NCBI RefSeq assembly: GCF_009857435.1
Contig: NZ_WWCK01000001.1
Span: forward strand, 248,001 to 312,000
Source of the DNA: Duganella rivi
GTDB lineage: Bacteria > Pseudomonadota > Gammaproteobacteria > Burkholderiales > Burkholderiaceae_D
Direction of reading: 5' to 3'
Length of the DNA stretch: 64,000 nt
Each line of letters starts with the position of its first letter. Positions within the stretch are counted from its first letter, which is position 1. A model generated the notes under the pieces. That model saw only the letters and a list, made by a program, of their open reading frames with translations, made no database searches and was not told the origin of the DNA. Made by a program: the position numbers and the translations under genes. Shown here piece after piece: positions 52,252-61,564 of the stretch.

Positions 52252-53109
52252 ATGAACCGCAATCTCGCCGCATGGCTGTTCCTCGCGCCCGCACTCACAC
52301 TGCTGGCCGTGTTCTCGTTCTGGCCCGTGGCTTTCGGTTCGCTGCTGGCCTTCACCGACTACAGCCTGATACGCGAAACGCACTGGGTCGGCCTCGATAA
52401 TTTCCGCTACATCTTCGACAACGAGATGTTCGTCACCGGCCTGAAAAACTCGCTGCTGTTTTTGCTGATGGTGCCCTTCGTGCAAATCGGCGCATTGAGC
52501 CTTGCAGTTTTAGTGAACAACAAGCTGCCCGGCATCCGCTACTTCCGCGCCGCCTTCTACGTGCCGGTGGTGACCACCGTCTCCGTGGTTGGCATCATGT
52601 GGGGCTTCATGTTCCACGAACAGGGAACGCTCAATTACGTCCTTCAAACGCTCCAGCTGATTAACGCCCCGGTGGGCTGGCTGTCCAACGACACCATCGC
52701 CCTGTTCGCGATCATGTTCGTCACGCTATGGCGCGGCCTTGGCTGGTACATGGTGATGTACCTCGCCGCGCTGCAAGCCGTCCCAGCCGACATGCAGGAA
52801 GCAGCGATTCTCGATGGCGCCAATCGCTGGCAGCGATTCTGGAAAATCACCGTGCCGATGCTGCGACCAACCATTATGGTCTGCTCCATTCTATCCGTGC
52901 TGGCCGCACTCAAAGCCTATCAAGAAGTGGACGTGCTGACGCAAGGCGGCCCTATGAACTCCACCTTCACCGGCTTGTACTACGCTTACGATCAAGGCCT
53001 CAAACATTTGAAACTGCCGCGCGCCTTGGCCGCCAGCTTCGTCGTCTCCATCTTCTGCGTCGGCATCGCCTTACTGTGCCTGCGCTGGATTAAACCTAAG
53101 CACCGATGA
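52252..53109 (+). CDS. ABC sugar permease, MalF type
   Basis: A 285-residue inner-membrane protein with six helices and the EAA loop ...QEAAILDGANRWQRFWKITV (near residue 180), which contacts the ATPase. RNLAAWLFLAPALTLLAVFS begins the first helix. It starts one base after the binding-protein stop and overlaps the second permease by four bases. Together they import GlcNAc or its oligomers. Confidence 0.93.
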   Translation: MNRNLAAWLFLAPALTLLAVFSFWPVAFGSLLAFTDYSLIRETHWVGLDNFRYIFDNEMFVTGLKNSLLFLLMVPFVQIGALSLAVLVNNKLPGIRYFRAAFYVPVVTTVSVVGIMWGFMFHEQGTLNYVLQTLQLINAPVGWLSNDTIALFAIMFVTLWRGLGWYMVMYLAALQAVPADMQEAAILDGANRWQRFWKITVPMLRPTIMVCSILSVLAALKAYQEVDVLTQGGPMNSTFTGLYYAYDQGLKHLKLPRALAASFVVSIFCVGIALLCLRWIKPKHR

Positions 53110-53909
53110 AGACGATCACCCACTACCTGCTGCTGTGCGCCATTGCCGTGGTGTGCGTGTTCCCTTTCTGGTGGACGCTGGTAACCGCGCTCTCCACCGA
53201 AGGCAACATCTTCGCCTACCCGCCGACCTTCTGGCCCAAGGCGCCGTCGCTGGCCAACTTCGCCGAAGTATTCAACACGCTGCCGATGTGGGCGTTCTTC
53301 CGCAACTCGGTCTTCATCGCCGCCTGCACCGTGTTCTGGAAGCTGCTGCTGTGCTCCGCCGCCGCGTATCCGCTGGCGCGCATGCAGTTCAAGGGCCGCA
53401 AGCTGGTATTCGGCTTGATCCTCGCCACGCTGGTGCTGCCGTCGGAAGTCAACTTCCTGGTCAACTTCATCACCGTGACGAAACTGAGCCTCGTCGACAC
53501 CTACGCCGGCGTGATCTTGCCCAACGTGGTCAACGCCGTCGCCATCCTGCTGCTGAAACAAGCTTTTGAAGAAGTGCCGCAAGACTTGATCGACGCCGCC
53601 CGCGTGGATGGCGCTTCCGAGTGGATCATCTTCAGTAAAATCATGTTGCCGCTGATCGCGCCGTGGCTGGCCACGGTCGGCATCCTGACGGCGGTGGAAG
53701 CATGGAACGAATATATCTGGCCTTCGATCGTGATGAGCAAGCCGGACGAATTCCCGCTGTCGGTGGGCGTGCTGTATTTGCGCGGCACCTTCGGCAGCAG
53801 CACGCGCGTGATCGCCGCCGGGACAGTGCTGACCATTCTGCCCACGCTGGCAGCCTTCTTATTTACTCAACGATTCTTCATGCGCGGCATGGAGGGAGCA
53901 GTGAAATGA
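53106..53909 (+). CDS. ABC sugar permease, MalG type
   Basis: A 267-residue inner-membrane partner permease with six helices, the motif LVLPSEVNFLVNFITV and the EAA loop QDLIDAARVDGASEWIIFSK near residue 165. It overlaps the upstream permease and the downstream hexosaminidase by four bases each, so the importer and hydrolase are made together. Confidence 0.93.
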   Translation: MKTITHYLLLCAIAVVCVFPFWWTLVTALSTEGNIFAYPPTFWPKAPSLANFAEVFNTLPMWAFFRNSVFIAACTVFWKLLLCSAAAYPLARMQFKGRKLVFGLILATLVLPSEVNFLVNFITVTKLSLVDTYAGVILPNVVNAVAILLLKQAFEEVPQDLIDAARVDGASEWIIFSKIMLPLIAPWLATVGILTAVEAWNEYIWPSIVMSKPDEFPLSVGVLYLRGTFGSSTRVIAAGTVLTILPTLAAFLFTQRFFMRGMEGAVK

Positions 53910-55396
53910 CAACTCAAAACGAATTACGCAAAATCGCCGGCCAACTGATTATGATCCGCTTCCCCGGCACCGTGCTGGATGCGGCCACTGCGGACTTCCT
54001 GAAAGCGAACAGCATCCGCGCCGTTTGCCTGTTCCGCGGGAATATGACCGACTCCGAGCAGCTGGCCAAGCTGACCGCCGACCTGCGCGCCGTAATGGGC
54101 CCGGAATCGCTGATCGCCATCGACCAGGAAGGCGGCGCCGTGGTGCGCTCCACCTGGGTGCCTGCGCCACCCGCCGCCATGGGCCTCGGCGCTGCCGACG
54201 ACACCGACCTCGCCTACCGCACCGGCGCTGCCGTGGCGCGCGCGGTCAAGGCGCTGGGCTTCAACTGGAACTTCGCGCCGGTGCTGGACTTGAACAACAA
54301 CCCGCACAATCCAGTGATCGCGGAACGCTCTTTCGGCGCAGAGCCGAAACGCGCCGCCGAACTGGCAATGTCGTGGATGGCCGGCAGCCATGCGGAAGGC
54401 GTGGCCTGCTGCGTCAAGCACTTCCCCGGCCACGGCGACACCAACGTTGATTCGCACCGCGACCTGCCGACCGTGAACAAGCCGGTCGAAGAACTGGACC
54501 GCCTCGAACTGGCGCCATTCCGCATTGCTTCCGGCGCAGCGCCGGCCATGATGACCGCGCACATCGTCTACCCAACGCTCGATCCCGAGAATCCAGCGAC
54601 GATGTCGCGCCGCATCCTCAACGACCTGCTGCGCGAAGAGTGGCAGTACAAAGGCATCATCATCACCGACGGCATGGACATGCACGCCATCGCCGGCCGC
54701 TACGGGGTTGGCAATGCCGCCGTGCGCGCACTGACCGCAGGCGCCGATATGGTCATGGCGCTGGGCACCACCGAAACGCAAAACGAAACGCTGGACGCCA
54801 TCGCCGCCGCCATCGCCTCGGGTGAACTGTCGCAGGCCGCAATCGACACTCGCCTCGACCGCCTGTCGTCGCTGGCGAAAGCCTATCCATGCAAACCGCG
54901 CTCGTACAAGGAAGATGCGGCCGACCGTGAGATCATGGCCGAAGGCTGGCGCCGCAGCCTGACCGCGTACGGCGCACCACAACGTCCGGCAGCTGGCGCC
55001 AAGGTACGCCTGGTCGCGCGCCAGGATGTGGTGAGCGACGGCGTCTCCGAAGCCGGCGTGCCGGCCGCCGTGGTAGCCGACTCGCTGCGCAAGCTGTACG
55101 ACGTTGAACTGGTCACATTCGCCGACGCCGACACCTTCGACTGGAACGCACTGCCGCAAGACGGCCGCTTCACCATGCTGGCCTCCACCTCGCGCCTGCG
55201 CTACGGCCAGCACGCTCGCGACACGTGGCGTCCAGACCTGCACCTCGCGCTGTGGAATCCATATCAGGCACTAGACATCACCGCACCAGCGTTGATGACC
55301 TACGGCTTTGCCCAGCCAGCGCTGAACGCCATCAATGCATGGCTGTCCGGCGAACTACAAGCTACCGGCAACGCACCGGTAGCGGGCTTTAAATAA
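53906..55396 (+). CDS. Beta-N-acetylhexosaminidase, GH3 (NagZ-like)
   Basis: A 496-residue glycosidase. The conserved His loop KHFPGHGDTNVDSHRDLP lies near residue 172 and the nucleophilic Asp in ITDGMDMHAI near 254. There is no signal peptide, so it acts in the cytoplasm on imported chitobiose or GlcNAc-containing muropeptides. At 496 residues it is longer than E. coli NagZ (341) because of a C-terminal domain (about 345-496) with VRLVARQDVVSDG and a wing of unknown role. Confidence 0.92.
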   Translation: MTTQNELRKIAGQLIMIRFPGTVLDAATADFLKANSIRAVCLFRGNMTDSEQLAKLTADLRAVMGPESLIAIDQEGGAVVRSTWVPAPPAAMGLGAADDTDLAYRTGAAVARAVKALGFNWNFAPVLDLNNNPHNPVIAERSFGAEPKRAAELAMSWMAGSHAEGVACCVKHFPGHGDTNVDSHRDLPTVNKPVEELDRLELAPFRIASGAAPAMMTAHIVYPTLDPENPATMSRRILNDLLREEWQYKGIIITDGMDMHAIAGRYGVGNAAVRALTAGADMVMALGTTETQNETLDAIAAAIASGELSQAAIDTRLDRLSSLAKAYPCKPRSYKEDAADREIMAEGWRRSLTAYGAPQRPAAGAKVRLVARQDVVSDGVSEAGVPAAVVADSLRKLYDVELVTFADADTFDWNALPQDGRFTMLASTSRLRYGQHARDTWRPDLHLALWNPYQALDITAPALMTYGFAQPALNAINAWLSGELQATGNAPVAGFK

Positions 55397-55417
55397 AGAA
55401 AACACGGGAGACTCCAC

Positions 55418-56719
55418 ATGAAAGCCACCATCCGCAATCCGAAGCTCTGGGTACCGACCTTGTACCTCGCCCAAGGCCTGCCCTTCTTCGCTGTCGCCAT
55501 CGTCGCCAACCAAATGCTGAAGAGCATGGGCGTGCCGAACGACGAACTGAATCACTGGACTGCCTTGATCGGTTTTGCGTGGGTGTTTAAACCGCTGTGG
55601 AGCCCCTTCCTTGAACTGGCGCCGAGCAAAAAGCTGGTGGTCACCTTCTTCCAGGTATTCGGCGGCTTATGCCTCGGCGGCGTAGCGCTGGCGCTGCAAG
55701 CGCCGTTCTGGTTTGCCGCCAGCATGGCGATGCTTGCACTGGTCGGCATTTCCGCCGCCACCCACGACATTGCGTGCGACGGCTTGTACATCACCAGCCT
55801 GGATGAAAAAGGCCAGGCGCAATACGCCGGCTGGACCGGCACCTTCTTCAACGCCGCCAAGTTCTTCACCACCGGTGCGCTGCTGCTGTTGGCCGGCCAC
55901 TTCGAGAAGACGCTGGGCGTGGTGCCGGCATGGACCATCTGCTTCTGCATACTCGGCGCGATGATGATTGCGCTTGGCCTGTACAACGGCTGGGCGCTGC
56001 CACTGGCAAAGAACGAAATCGCCGCAGGCACTAACGCCGCCAGCATCGCCCGCACCCTGCGCGAAGTGATCGTGGAGTTCTTCAAGAAACCGGGTATCTG
56101 GGTCTCGATCGTTTTCATCATTCTGTTCCGCGCAGGCGAGGCGCAGGTGCAGTCCATCGGCCCGCTGTTCCTGCGCGAAGCACGCCACCTCGGCGGCCTT
56201 GGCCTGAGCACCGCCGAAGTGGGCGCGGTGTATGGCACCGTAGGCACCGTGGCGTTCCTGGTCGGTTCCATCGCCGGCGGCTACTTCACCTCGTGGCTGA
56301 GCCTCAAGCGCGCCATCCTGTGGCTGATCCTCGCGGTCAATCTGCCGAACATCGCGTTTTACCTGCTGTCCTACTTCCAGCCGACCGACTTGTCCATTAT
56401 CGGCGCGGCGCTGAGCGTGGAGATGTTCGGCTACGGCTTCGGCTTCGTCGGCTTGATCTTGTACATGATGCAGGTGGTCGCGCCGGGTAAATATCAAACC
56501 GCACACTATGCTTTCGCTACCGGCATCATGCAGCTGGGCTTTGTGCTGTTCAAGCTATTCAGCGGCGACATCCAGATCGCCTTGGGCTACCAGCACTTCT
56601 TCATCTGGGTCATGTTGTCGGCGATTCCGGTGGCGGTGCTGTCGCAGCTGATTCCGATGACTGCACGTCCGCAGCAGAAGGAAGAAGCACAGCCAGCGCC
56701 GCTGGAACAGGCGGTGTAA
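55418..56719 (+). CDS. AmpG-like MFS permease
   Basis: A 433-residue transporter with about 12 helices: [40 protein letters not shown] and [20 protein letters not shown] match AmpG-type transporters, which carry GlcNAc-anhydroMurNAc and related sugars. In this cluster it likely imports chitooligosaccharides or GlcNAc next to the ABC system. It lies 21 bases after the hexosaminidase and four before the ATPase. Confidence 0.88.
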   Translation: MKATIRNPKLWVPTLYLAQGLPFFAVAIVANQMLKSMGVPNDELNHWTALIGFAWVFKPLWSPFLELAPSKKLVVTFFQVFGGLCLGGVALALQAPFWFAASMAMLALVGISAATHDIACDGLYITSLDEKGQAQYAGWTGTFFNAAKFFTTGALLLLAGHFEKTLGVVPAWTICFCILGAMMIALGLYNGWALPLAKNEIAAGTNAASIARTLREVIVEFFKKPGIWVSIVFIILFRAGEAQVQSIGPLFLREARHLGGLGLSTAEVGAVYGTVGTVAFLVGSIAGGYFTSWLSLKRAILWLILAVNLPNIAFYLLSYFQPTDLSIIGAALSVEMFGYGFGFVGLILYMMQVVAPGKYQTAHYAFATGIMQLGFVLFKLFSGDIQIALGYQHFFIWVMLSAIPVAVLSQLIPMTARPQQKEEAQPAPLEQAV

Positions 56720-56723
56720 GCGC

Positions 56724-57833
56724 ATGGCCAGCGTTAGTCTCAAGAACATCGTCAAGCATTACGATAAAACGCCGGTCATCCACGGCATCGACCTTGATAT
56801 CGCCGACGGTGAATTCATGGTCTTCGTCGGCCCTTCCGGCTGCGGCAAGTCCACCTTGCTGCGCATGATCGCAGGCCTTGAAACCATCAGCGACGGCACG
56901 CTGCATATCGGCGGCACACTGGCCAACGACATCGCACCGGCGCAGCGCAAGCTGGCCATGGTGTTCCAGTCCTATGCGCTGTACCCGCACATGACGGTGT
57001 ACGAGAACATGGCGTTTGCACTCAAACTGGCCGGCCACAAACCGGCCGAGGTGCAAGCGGCGGTGGAACGCGCGGCCGGCATCCTGCAAATCGCCCCGCT
57101 GCTCAAGCGCAAACCGAAAGAGCTGTCCGGCGGCCAGCGCCAGCGCGTGGCGATCGGCCGCGCCATCGTGCGCAAGCCGGAGGTGTTCCTGTTCGACGAG
57201 CCGCTATCCAATCTGGACGCGAGCCTGCGCGTGCAGATGCGCGTAGAGCTTAGCCGCCTGCACAGCGAACTGAAAACCACCATGATCTATGTGACCCACG
57301 ATCAGGTGGAGGCGATGACACTGGGCCAGCGCATCGTGGTCTTCAACGGCGGCCGCATCGAGCAGGTAGGCACGCCGCAAGAACTGTATAACGCCCCGGC
57401 CAACCTGTTCGTGGCCGGCTTCCTCGGCACGCCGAAGATGAATTTCATCCCCGGCGAGATTGTCGCCGCCGGCGGCGGCAGCGTGTCAGTTCGCCTGACC
57501 GGCGGCGCCGTGGTCACCGTGGATGCAGCGGCCGGGCCGCAAACCGGCGACCAGGTCACTCTCGGCGTGCGCGCCGAGCACCTCTCCATCGCCGCAGCGC
57601 AGCATGAAGAGAATGTCATCCAAGTGGGCGTCGGCCACGTTGAGTACCTGGGTGACCTCTCCATCGTCTACACGACCTTGAACGGGCTGCCCGAGATGAT
57701 CGCTGTGAAGCAGGCCGCAGAAGCGGCGCCGCTGCACGCCGGCAGCCACGCCAGCGTGTTTCTGCCGCCCTCCCGTTGCCTGCTTTTCAACTCCGAAGGC
57801 CGCGCCCTGCCTCGTGCACCGCAGCACATTTGA
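56724..57833 (+). CDS. ABC sugar-import ATPase (MsmK/UgpC type)
   Basis: A 369-residue ATPase: Walker [15 protein letters not shown] near residue 36, [14 protein letters not shown] near 135, Walker [16 protein letters not shown] near 155, and the regulatory OB-like C-terminal domain ([20 protein letters not shown]). It energises the two permeases upstream, although it is separated from them by two genes. Confidence 0.95.
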   Translation: MASVSLKNIVKHYDKTPVIHGIDLDIADGEFMVFVGPSGCGKSTLLRMIAGLETISDGTLHIGGTLANDIAPAQRKLAMVFQSYALYPHMTVYENMAFALKLAGHKPAEVQAAVERAAGILQIAPLLKRKPKELSGGQRQRVAIGRAIVRKPEVFLFDEPLSNLDASLRVQMRVELSRLHSELKTTMIYVTHDQVEAMTLGQRIVVFNGGRIEQVGTPQELYNAPANLFVAGFLGTPKMNFIPGEIVAAGGGSVSVRLTGGAVVTVDAAAGPQTGDQVTLGVRAEHLSIAAAQHEENVIQVGVGHVEYLGDLSIVYTTLNGLPEMIAVKQAAEAAPLHAGSHASVFLPPSRCLLFNSEGRALPRAPQHI

Positions 57834-57905
57834 ATTCGGAGTTCCGGCTGATTTTGTGTAACAATACGCGGGTTTACATCCCACAGTTTGAATTAAAGGA
57901 TAACC

Positions 57906-59213
57906 ATGTCCCATTCCCGTCTTGCTCGTATCAGCCTGCTCTTGGCCGCCATTGGCCTGAACGCCGCTCCTGCCATCGTTGGCATGGCCCCAGTCCACGC
58001 GGCTGAAGAAAAGAAAGCGCCGGAAGCTCCGAAAGACACCATCCGTCCAGAGATGTACAAGCTGGTGGATCCAGCACAAACCCGTCCAATGCTGGACGCG
58101 AAGAACTACACCGAATTCCAAAGCCGCATCGACCAGGCTGCGGCCCTGCCTAACCTGACCTCGTACGAGACCTTCATCCTGAACCAGCTGCGCGTGCAAC
58201 TGGGTCAAGCGACGAACAACAATCAGCTGACGATCGAAGCATTGACCGTGCTGATTGACTCGCCTCACGTACCGAAGGAAAACAAGCTGCGCTTCATCGA
58301 TGCTATCTCCAGCATCTACTACAGCTCCCTGAAAGACTACGACAACGCCATCAAGTGGTTCGAGCGTTACGGCGTGGAGTCGGGCGACAAGGCCAAGCAG
58401 CGCCCGTACATCATTCGCTCGTACTTCCTGAAGAACGACTTCGCCACCACCAAGACCGAAGTGCTGAAGGATATCGAAGCCGCCAAGCAGACCGGCGTGG
58501 CGCCAGCCAAGGAGACCCTGAACCTGCTGGGTAACGTCGGCATCAAGACCAAGGACACCGAACTGTATCTGCAAGCCGTGGAAGAGCTGACCCGCTACTA
58601 CCCGACCGAAGACTACTGGAACGATCTGCTGAACCGCACCCGCGGCAAGAAAACCTACAACAACCGCCTGGATCTGGATCTGGTGCGCCTGAAGGCCGTT
58701 ACCGTGCCGTCGAAGATGGAGCCTGAAGACTACGCCGAACAAGCCGAATTGTCGGTGCTGGCCGGCTTCTTCACCGAAGCGAAGATCGCCATGGACAAGG
58801 GCTATCCAAGCGGTATCCCAGCCGGCAAGGACAAAGCCGCCCTGCAAAAAATCCGCGACAGCGCCAACAAGGGCGCAGCTGACGATGCGAAAAACATCGA
58901 CAGCGGCATCGCTCCTGCACAGAAGTCGAAAGACGGCGTTGGCCTGGTCAACCTGGGCTACAACTACGTGACCCTGGGCCAGTTCGACAAGGGCATCGAC
59001 CTGATGAAGCAAGGTATCGCTAAAGGCGTGTCGAAGAATCCTGAAGATGCCAAGCTGCGCCTGGGTTACGCCCTGGCGATGGCAGGCAAGAAGGATGAAT
59101 CGGTTGAAGTGCTGAAGCCTCTGGCAACCGGCACCGATCCACGCGCCGACCTGGCCCGCTACTGGATCATGTACCAGACCGGCCCGAAGATCGCCGCTGC
59201 TGAAGCCAAGTAA
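57906..59213 (+). CDS. Exported tetratricopeptide-repeat protein
   Basis: A 435-residue protein with a signal peptide (RISLLLAAIGLNAAPAIVGM APVHAA) and helical repeats (FIDAISSIYYSSLKDYDNAI KWFERYGV, GLVNLGYNYVTLGQFDKGID LMKQGIAKG) of the TPR type. It sits last in the rightward GlcNAc cluster and ends with a terminator. A role in holding substrate or organising the outer-membrane receptor is possible, but unproven. The AAAGGA ribosome site before ATG 57906 is strong and its codon use suggests high expression. Confidence 0.82.
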   Translation: MSHSRLARISLLLAAIGLNAAPAIVGMAPVHAAEEKKAPEAPKDTIRPEMYKLVDPAQTRPMLDAKNYTEFQSRIDQAAALPNLTSYETFILNQLRVQLGQATNNNQLTIEALTVLIDSPHVPKENKLRFIDAISSIYYSSLKDYDNAIKWFERYGVESGDKAKQRPYIIRSYFLKNDFATTKTEVLKDIEAAKQTGVAPAKETLNLLGNVGIKTKDTELYLQAVEELTRYYPTEDYWNDLLNRTRGKKTYNNRLDLDLVRLKAVTVPSKMEPEDYAEQAELSVLAGFFTEAKIAMDKGYPSGIPAGKDKAALQKIRDSANKGAADDAKNIDSGIAPAQKSKDGVGLVNLGYNYVTLGQFDKGIDLMKQGIAKGVSKNPEDAKLRLGYALAMAGKKDESVEVLKPLATGTDPRADLARYWIMYQTGPKIAAAEAK

Positions 59214-59220
59214 TCAAATT

Positions 59221-59248
59221 AAAGCCAGCTTTCGAGCTGGCTTTTTTT
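59221..59248. terminator. Terminator between the TPR gene and the chitinase
   Basis: AAAGCCAGCT / AGCTGGCTTT stem with TTCG loop and T tract; its T run touches the chitinase stop, so it may serve both convergent genes. Confidence 0.88.
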
Positions 59249-60452
59249 ACTTCATCCCGTCCCACAAGGTGCGCAACAAGTGATGCTCGCTGTCGTCGGC
59301 GCTCAGTTCCCAGAACATGGCGCCGCGCAGTTTCTGCTGCTTGATATAGCGGACCTTCTCTTTTAGCGACTGCGGATCCTCATACGTGATCCACACGCCG
59401 TTTTCCGCGTTGTACAGGTACGGCGCACTCGCAGCCGCATTCCAGTAACGCTTGCCCTTGCCCTGTAGCTGCGCGTAGCCGTACGAGTTGCCGCCGTTGA
59501 TGCCATCGCTAACGCCGCCGGCGCAAGCCTGATACTGCCCATCGCCATCCGGCCCCGCCGCGCAGCCCTTCCAGCCGTAGCCATAGAACGGCACGCCCAG
59601 CACCAGCTTATCCGCCGCCACGCCCGCGCCCAGGTAGCGCTGCACCGAACGCGATGCGTAGAAGCCATTGGCCGTCACAGGGTCTTTAGGATCGGCGTAC
59701 AAGGCCGAGTGATGGCCGGTATTCTTCTCCCACGGCATATGGTAGTCATAGGCCATGATGTTGATCCAGTCGAGACTGCGCGCCAGCTCCTTCACCCACG
59801 CGCCGTCGCCGACGTAGTTGCCGTTGGCGCCGGCCGCGATGGTGATGGTGTAATGCTTGCCATCCTGCTTGCCCGCCGCGTCGAAAGCCGCGCGCAGTTC
59901 GCGTACCCAGGTGATGAAGTTCTGCCGGTCTTCCGGCCGCGCGCAAACTTCGCCCGCCACGCAAGGCACGCCGGCTTCGCCCGGGTATTCCCAATCGAGA
60001 TCGACGCCATCCAGCCCGTACTTGCGCACCGTCTTCAGCGACGATGCGATAAAGTTAGCGCGCGCCGGCGCCGATGCGGCCACGTTGGAGAAGCGGTTCG
60101 ACCAGTCCCACCCGCCGACCGAGATCACCACCTTGAATTGCGGATGCTGTTTTTTCAGCGCCACCAGTGCACGCAGATTGGCGCCGTCGGCCGCTTCATC
60201 GCGCCACGCCAGCGCGCCGTTGAGCGGCTCCTGGCAGGCCGCCACGTAGTTCACCGAGGGCTCGGGATTGCCATGCTTGCCGTCCCAGCACAGGTCAACG
60301 AAGGCATACAGCGCCATGGTCAGCCTGGACGCATCGACCGACGCCACTGGGAAGGACTCGTGCTTCCAGCCGGGATAGTAGCCCACCACTTCAGACGCCA
60401 TCGCCGGCGACACCGCCAGCGCGGCCACCAAGGGAATTAATTTAGCTCGCAT
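59247..60452 (-). CDS. Secreted GH18 chitinase
   Basis: A 401-residue glycoside hydrolase family 18 enzyme. A signal peptide (MRAKLIPLVAALAVSPAMAS) precedes the TIM barrel: EVVGYYPGWKHE, VVISVGGWDWSNRF and the catalytic DGVDLDWEYPG (DxxDxDxE) near residue 150, NIMAYDYHMPWEKNTGH and YGYGWKGC. No chitin-binding domain is seen. It hydrolyses chitin outside or in the periplasm to chitobiose. It overlaps the upstream GntR gene by 11 bases and is probably cotranscribed. Confidence 0.95.
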   Translation of the reverse strand: MRAKLIPLVAALAVSPAMASEVVGYYPGWKHESFPVASVDASRLTMALYAFVDLCWDGKHGNPEPSVNYVAACQEPLNGALAWRDEAADGANLRALVALKKQHPQFKVVISVGGWDWSNRFSNVAASAPARANFIASSLKTVRKYGLDGVDLDWEYPGEAGVPCVAGEVCARPEDRQNFITWVRELRAAFDAAGKQDGKHYTITIAAGANGNYVGDGAWVKELARSLDWINIMAYDYHMPWEKNTGHHSALYADPKDPVTANGFYASRSVQRYLGAGVAADKLVLGVPFYGYGWKGCAAGPDGDGQYQACAGGVSDGINGGNSYGYAQLQGKGKRYWNAAASAPYLYNAENGVWITYEDPQSLKEKVRYIKQQKLRGAMFWELSADDSEHHLLRTLWDGMK

Positions 60453-61197
60453 TCAGTTCCGCCACAAAGTCATACATATCGCCACGGAAGTAAGAGCGGC
60501 AAAATTCCACCGCGCGCCCGTCGCGCAAAAAGCCGAGACGCTCGACCGCCAATCCCGCATCGCCTTCTTTCGCTTGCAGCAGCATGGCCTGTTCCGCGTT
60601 GAGCAGCAGCGCCGACAAGCGCTGTAAGGCGCGTACCGGCCGGTTGCCGGCTTTTTCCAGCGCGTCGTACATCGAGATATCCACCGCGTCCAGCGACGGC
60701 AAACAGGAAGCGACGATGGTCGCGTATTCAAGGCACATCGGCACATCGTCGGCATAGCGCATGCGGTTGAAGCGATACACCTTGGAGCCGGGACTCAATC
60801 GCAAGCGCATCGCCTCGTCCGGCGTGACCGTGCCTTCCGAGCGCTTGAGCCACACGCTGCGCGGCGTGCGCCCGCGTGCCTTCATGTCCTCGGAAAAGGA
60901 CGTCAGCTTGGAGAAGTTCTTTTCAATGCGAGTGTTGATGAAGTTACCGGAGCCGGGCCGGCGCACCAGCACGCCCTCGGCCACCAGGCCGTCGATCGCC
61001 TTGCGCACCGTGATGCGCGAGATTTCCAAGTCGGCCGCCAACTGGCGTTCGGCCGGCAAAGCATCCTCCGGCTTGAGGACATGGTGCTCGATTGAAGAGC
61101 GCAAGGCGCGCTGCAAGCGTTGATACAGGGGTAGGTTACTGGTCTCATTGAGGTGCTGCCGGATGTGTACCAGTGGTGTCATTTGATCGCTTTCCAT
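60442..61197 (-). CDS. Second GntR/HutC-family regulator
   Basis: A 251-residue paralogue of the regulator at 48076: winged helix (LPLYQRLQRALRSSIEHHVL, ERQLAADLEISRITVRKAID) and UTRA domain (KLTSFSEDMKARGRTPRSVW). ATG 61197 or 61182 are both usable; I took the former. An 18-bp operator candidate lies 37 bases upstream, suggesting autoregulation. It overlaps the chitinase gene and likely controls chitinase and the TonB receptor. Confidence 0.9.
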   Translation of the reverse strand: MESDQMTPLVHIRQHLNETSNLPLYQRLQRALRSSIEHHVLKPEDALPAERQLAADLEISRITVRKAIDGLVAEGVLVRRPGSGNFINTRIEKNFSKLTSFSEDMKARGRTPRSVWLKRSEGTVTPDEAMRLRLSPGSKVYRFNRMRYADDVPMCLEYATIVASCLPSLDAVDISMYDALEKAGNRPVRALQRLSALLLNAEQAMLLQAKEGDAGLAVERLGFLRDGRAVEFCRSYFRGDMYDFVAELNAS

Positions 61198-61233
61198 AAC
61201 GATGAAGACCTCTCCTGTCAGTTTGTTCGAGGA

Positions 61234-61251
61234 TAATACCAAAAAAAGACC
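61234..61251 (-). promoter_or_regulatory. GntR-type operator candidate before the second GntR gene
   Basis: On the minus strand the sequence is GGTCTTTTTTTGGTATTA; its right half TGGTATTA matches the sites at 47097 and 61445 exactly. Confidence 0.5.
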
Positions 61252-61444
61252 ACCACAAATCCAGCGTTGACGCAATGCCTACAAAAAAATTCTATGAAAA
61301 CGCATAACGCCTTTAGGTAAAGGCTTTCCTCGTGTTGCATACACGCACACCCGCTTGCCATACCACCATCCATCCGGTCTTACAAGGTTGTCGAAAAGAT
61401 ACTTTGTCGGCTACATACAACATAACAAAAAAGAATTTTAAAGT

Positions 61445-61462
61445 GGTAGTGATCTGGTATTA
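61445..61462 (+). promoter_or_regulatory. GntR-type operator candidate before the TonB receptor
   Basis: GGTAGTGATCTGGTATTA, a direct repeat of GGTA.T with 11-base phasing, almost identical to the site before nagK. A -10-like TATATT follows at 61472. The 61276-61564 gap otherwise holds no gene. Confidence 0.6.
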
Positions 61463-61564
61463 AAACGCGGGTATATTGGCGTTGGATTGGTTTTGAACGT
61501 GATCTAAAAAGAAGCACATCAACAATCGGTTGGCTCGGCGGAGCCTTCATCAACGGGAGGGAAC

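Noticed and set aside
53924..55243. Minus-strand 439-residue open frame
   Set aside because: It mirrors the GH3 hexosaminidase; no family features and His/Gly/Gln-rich composition.
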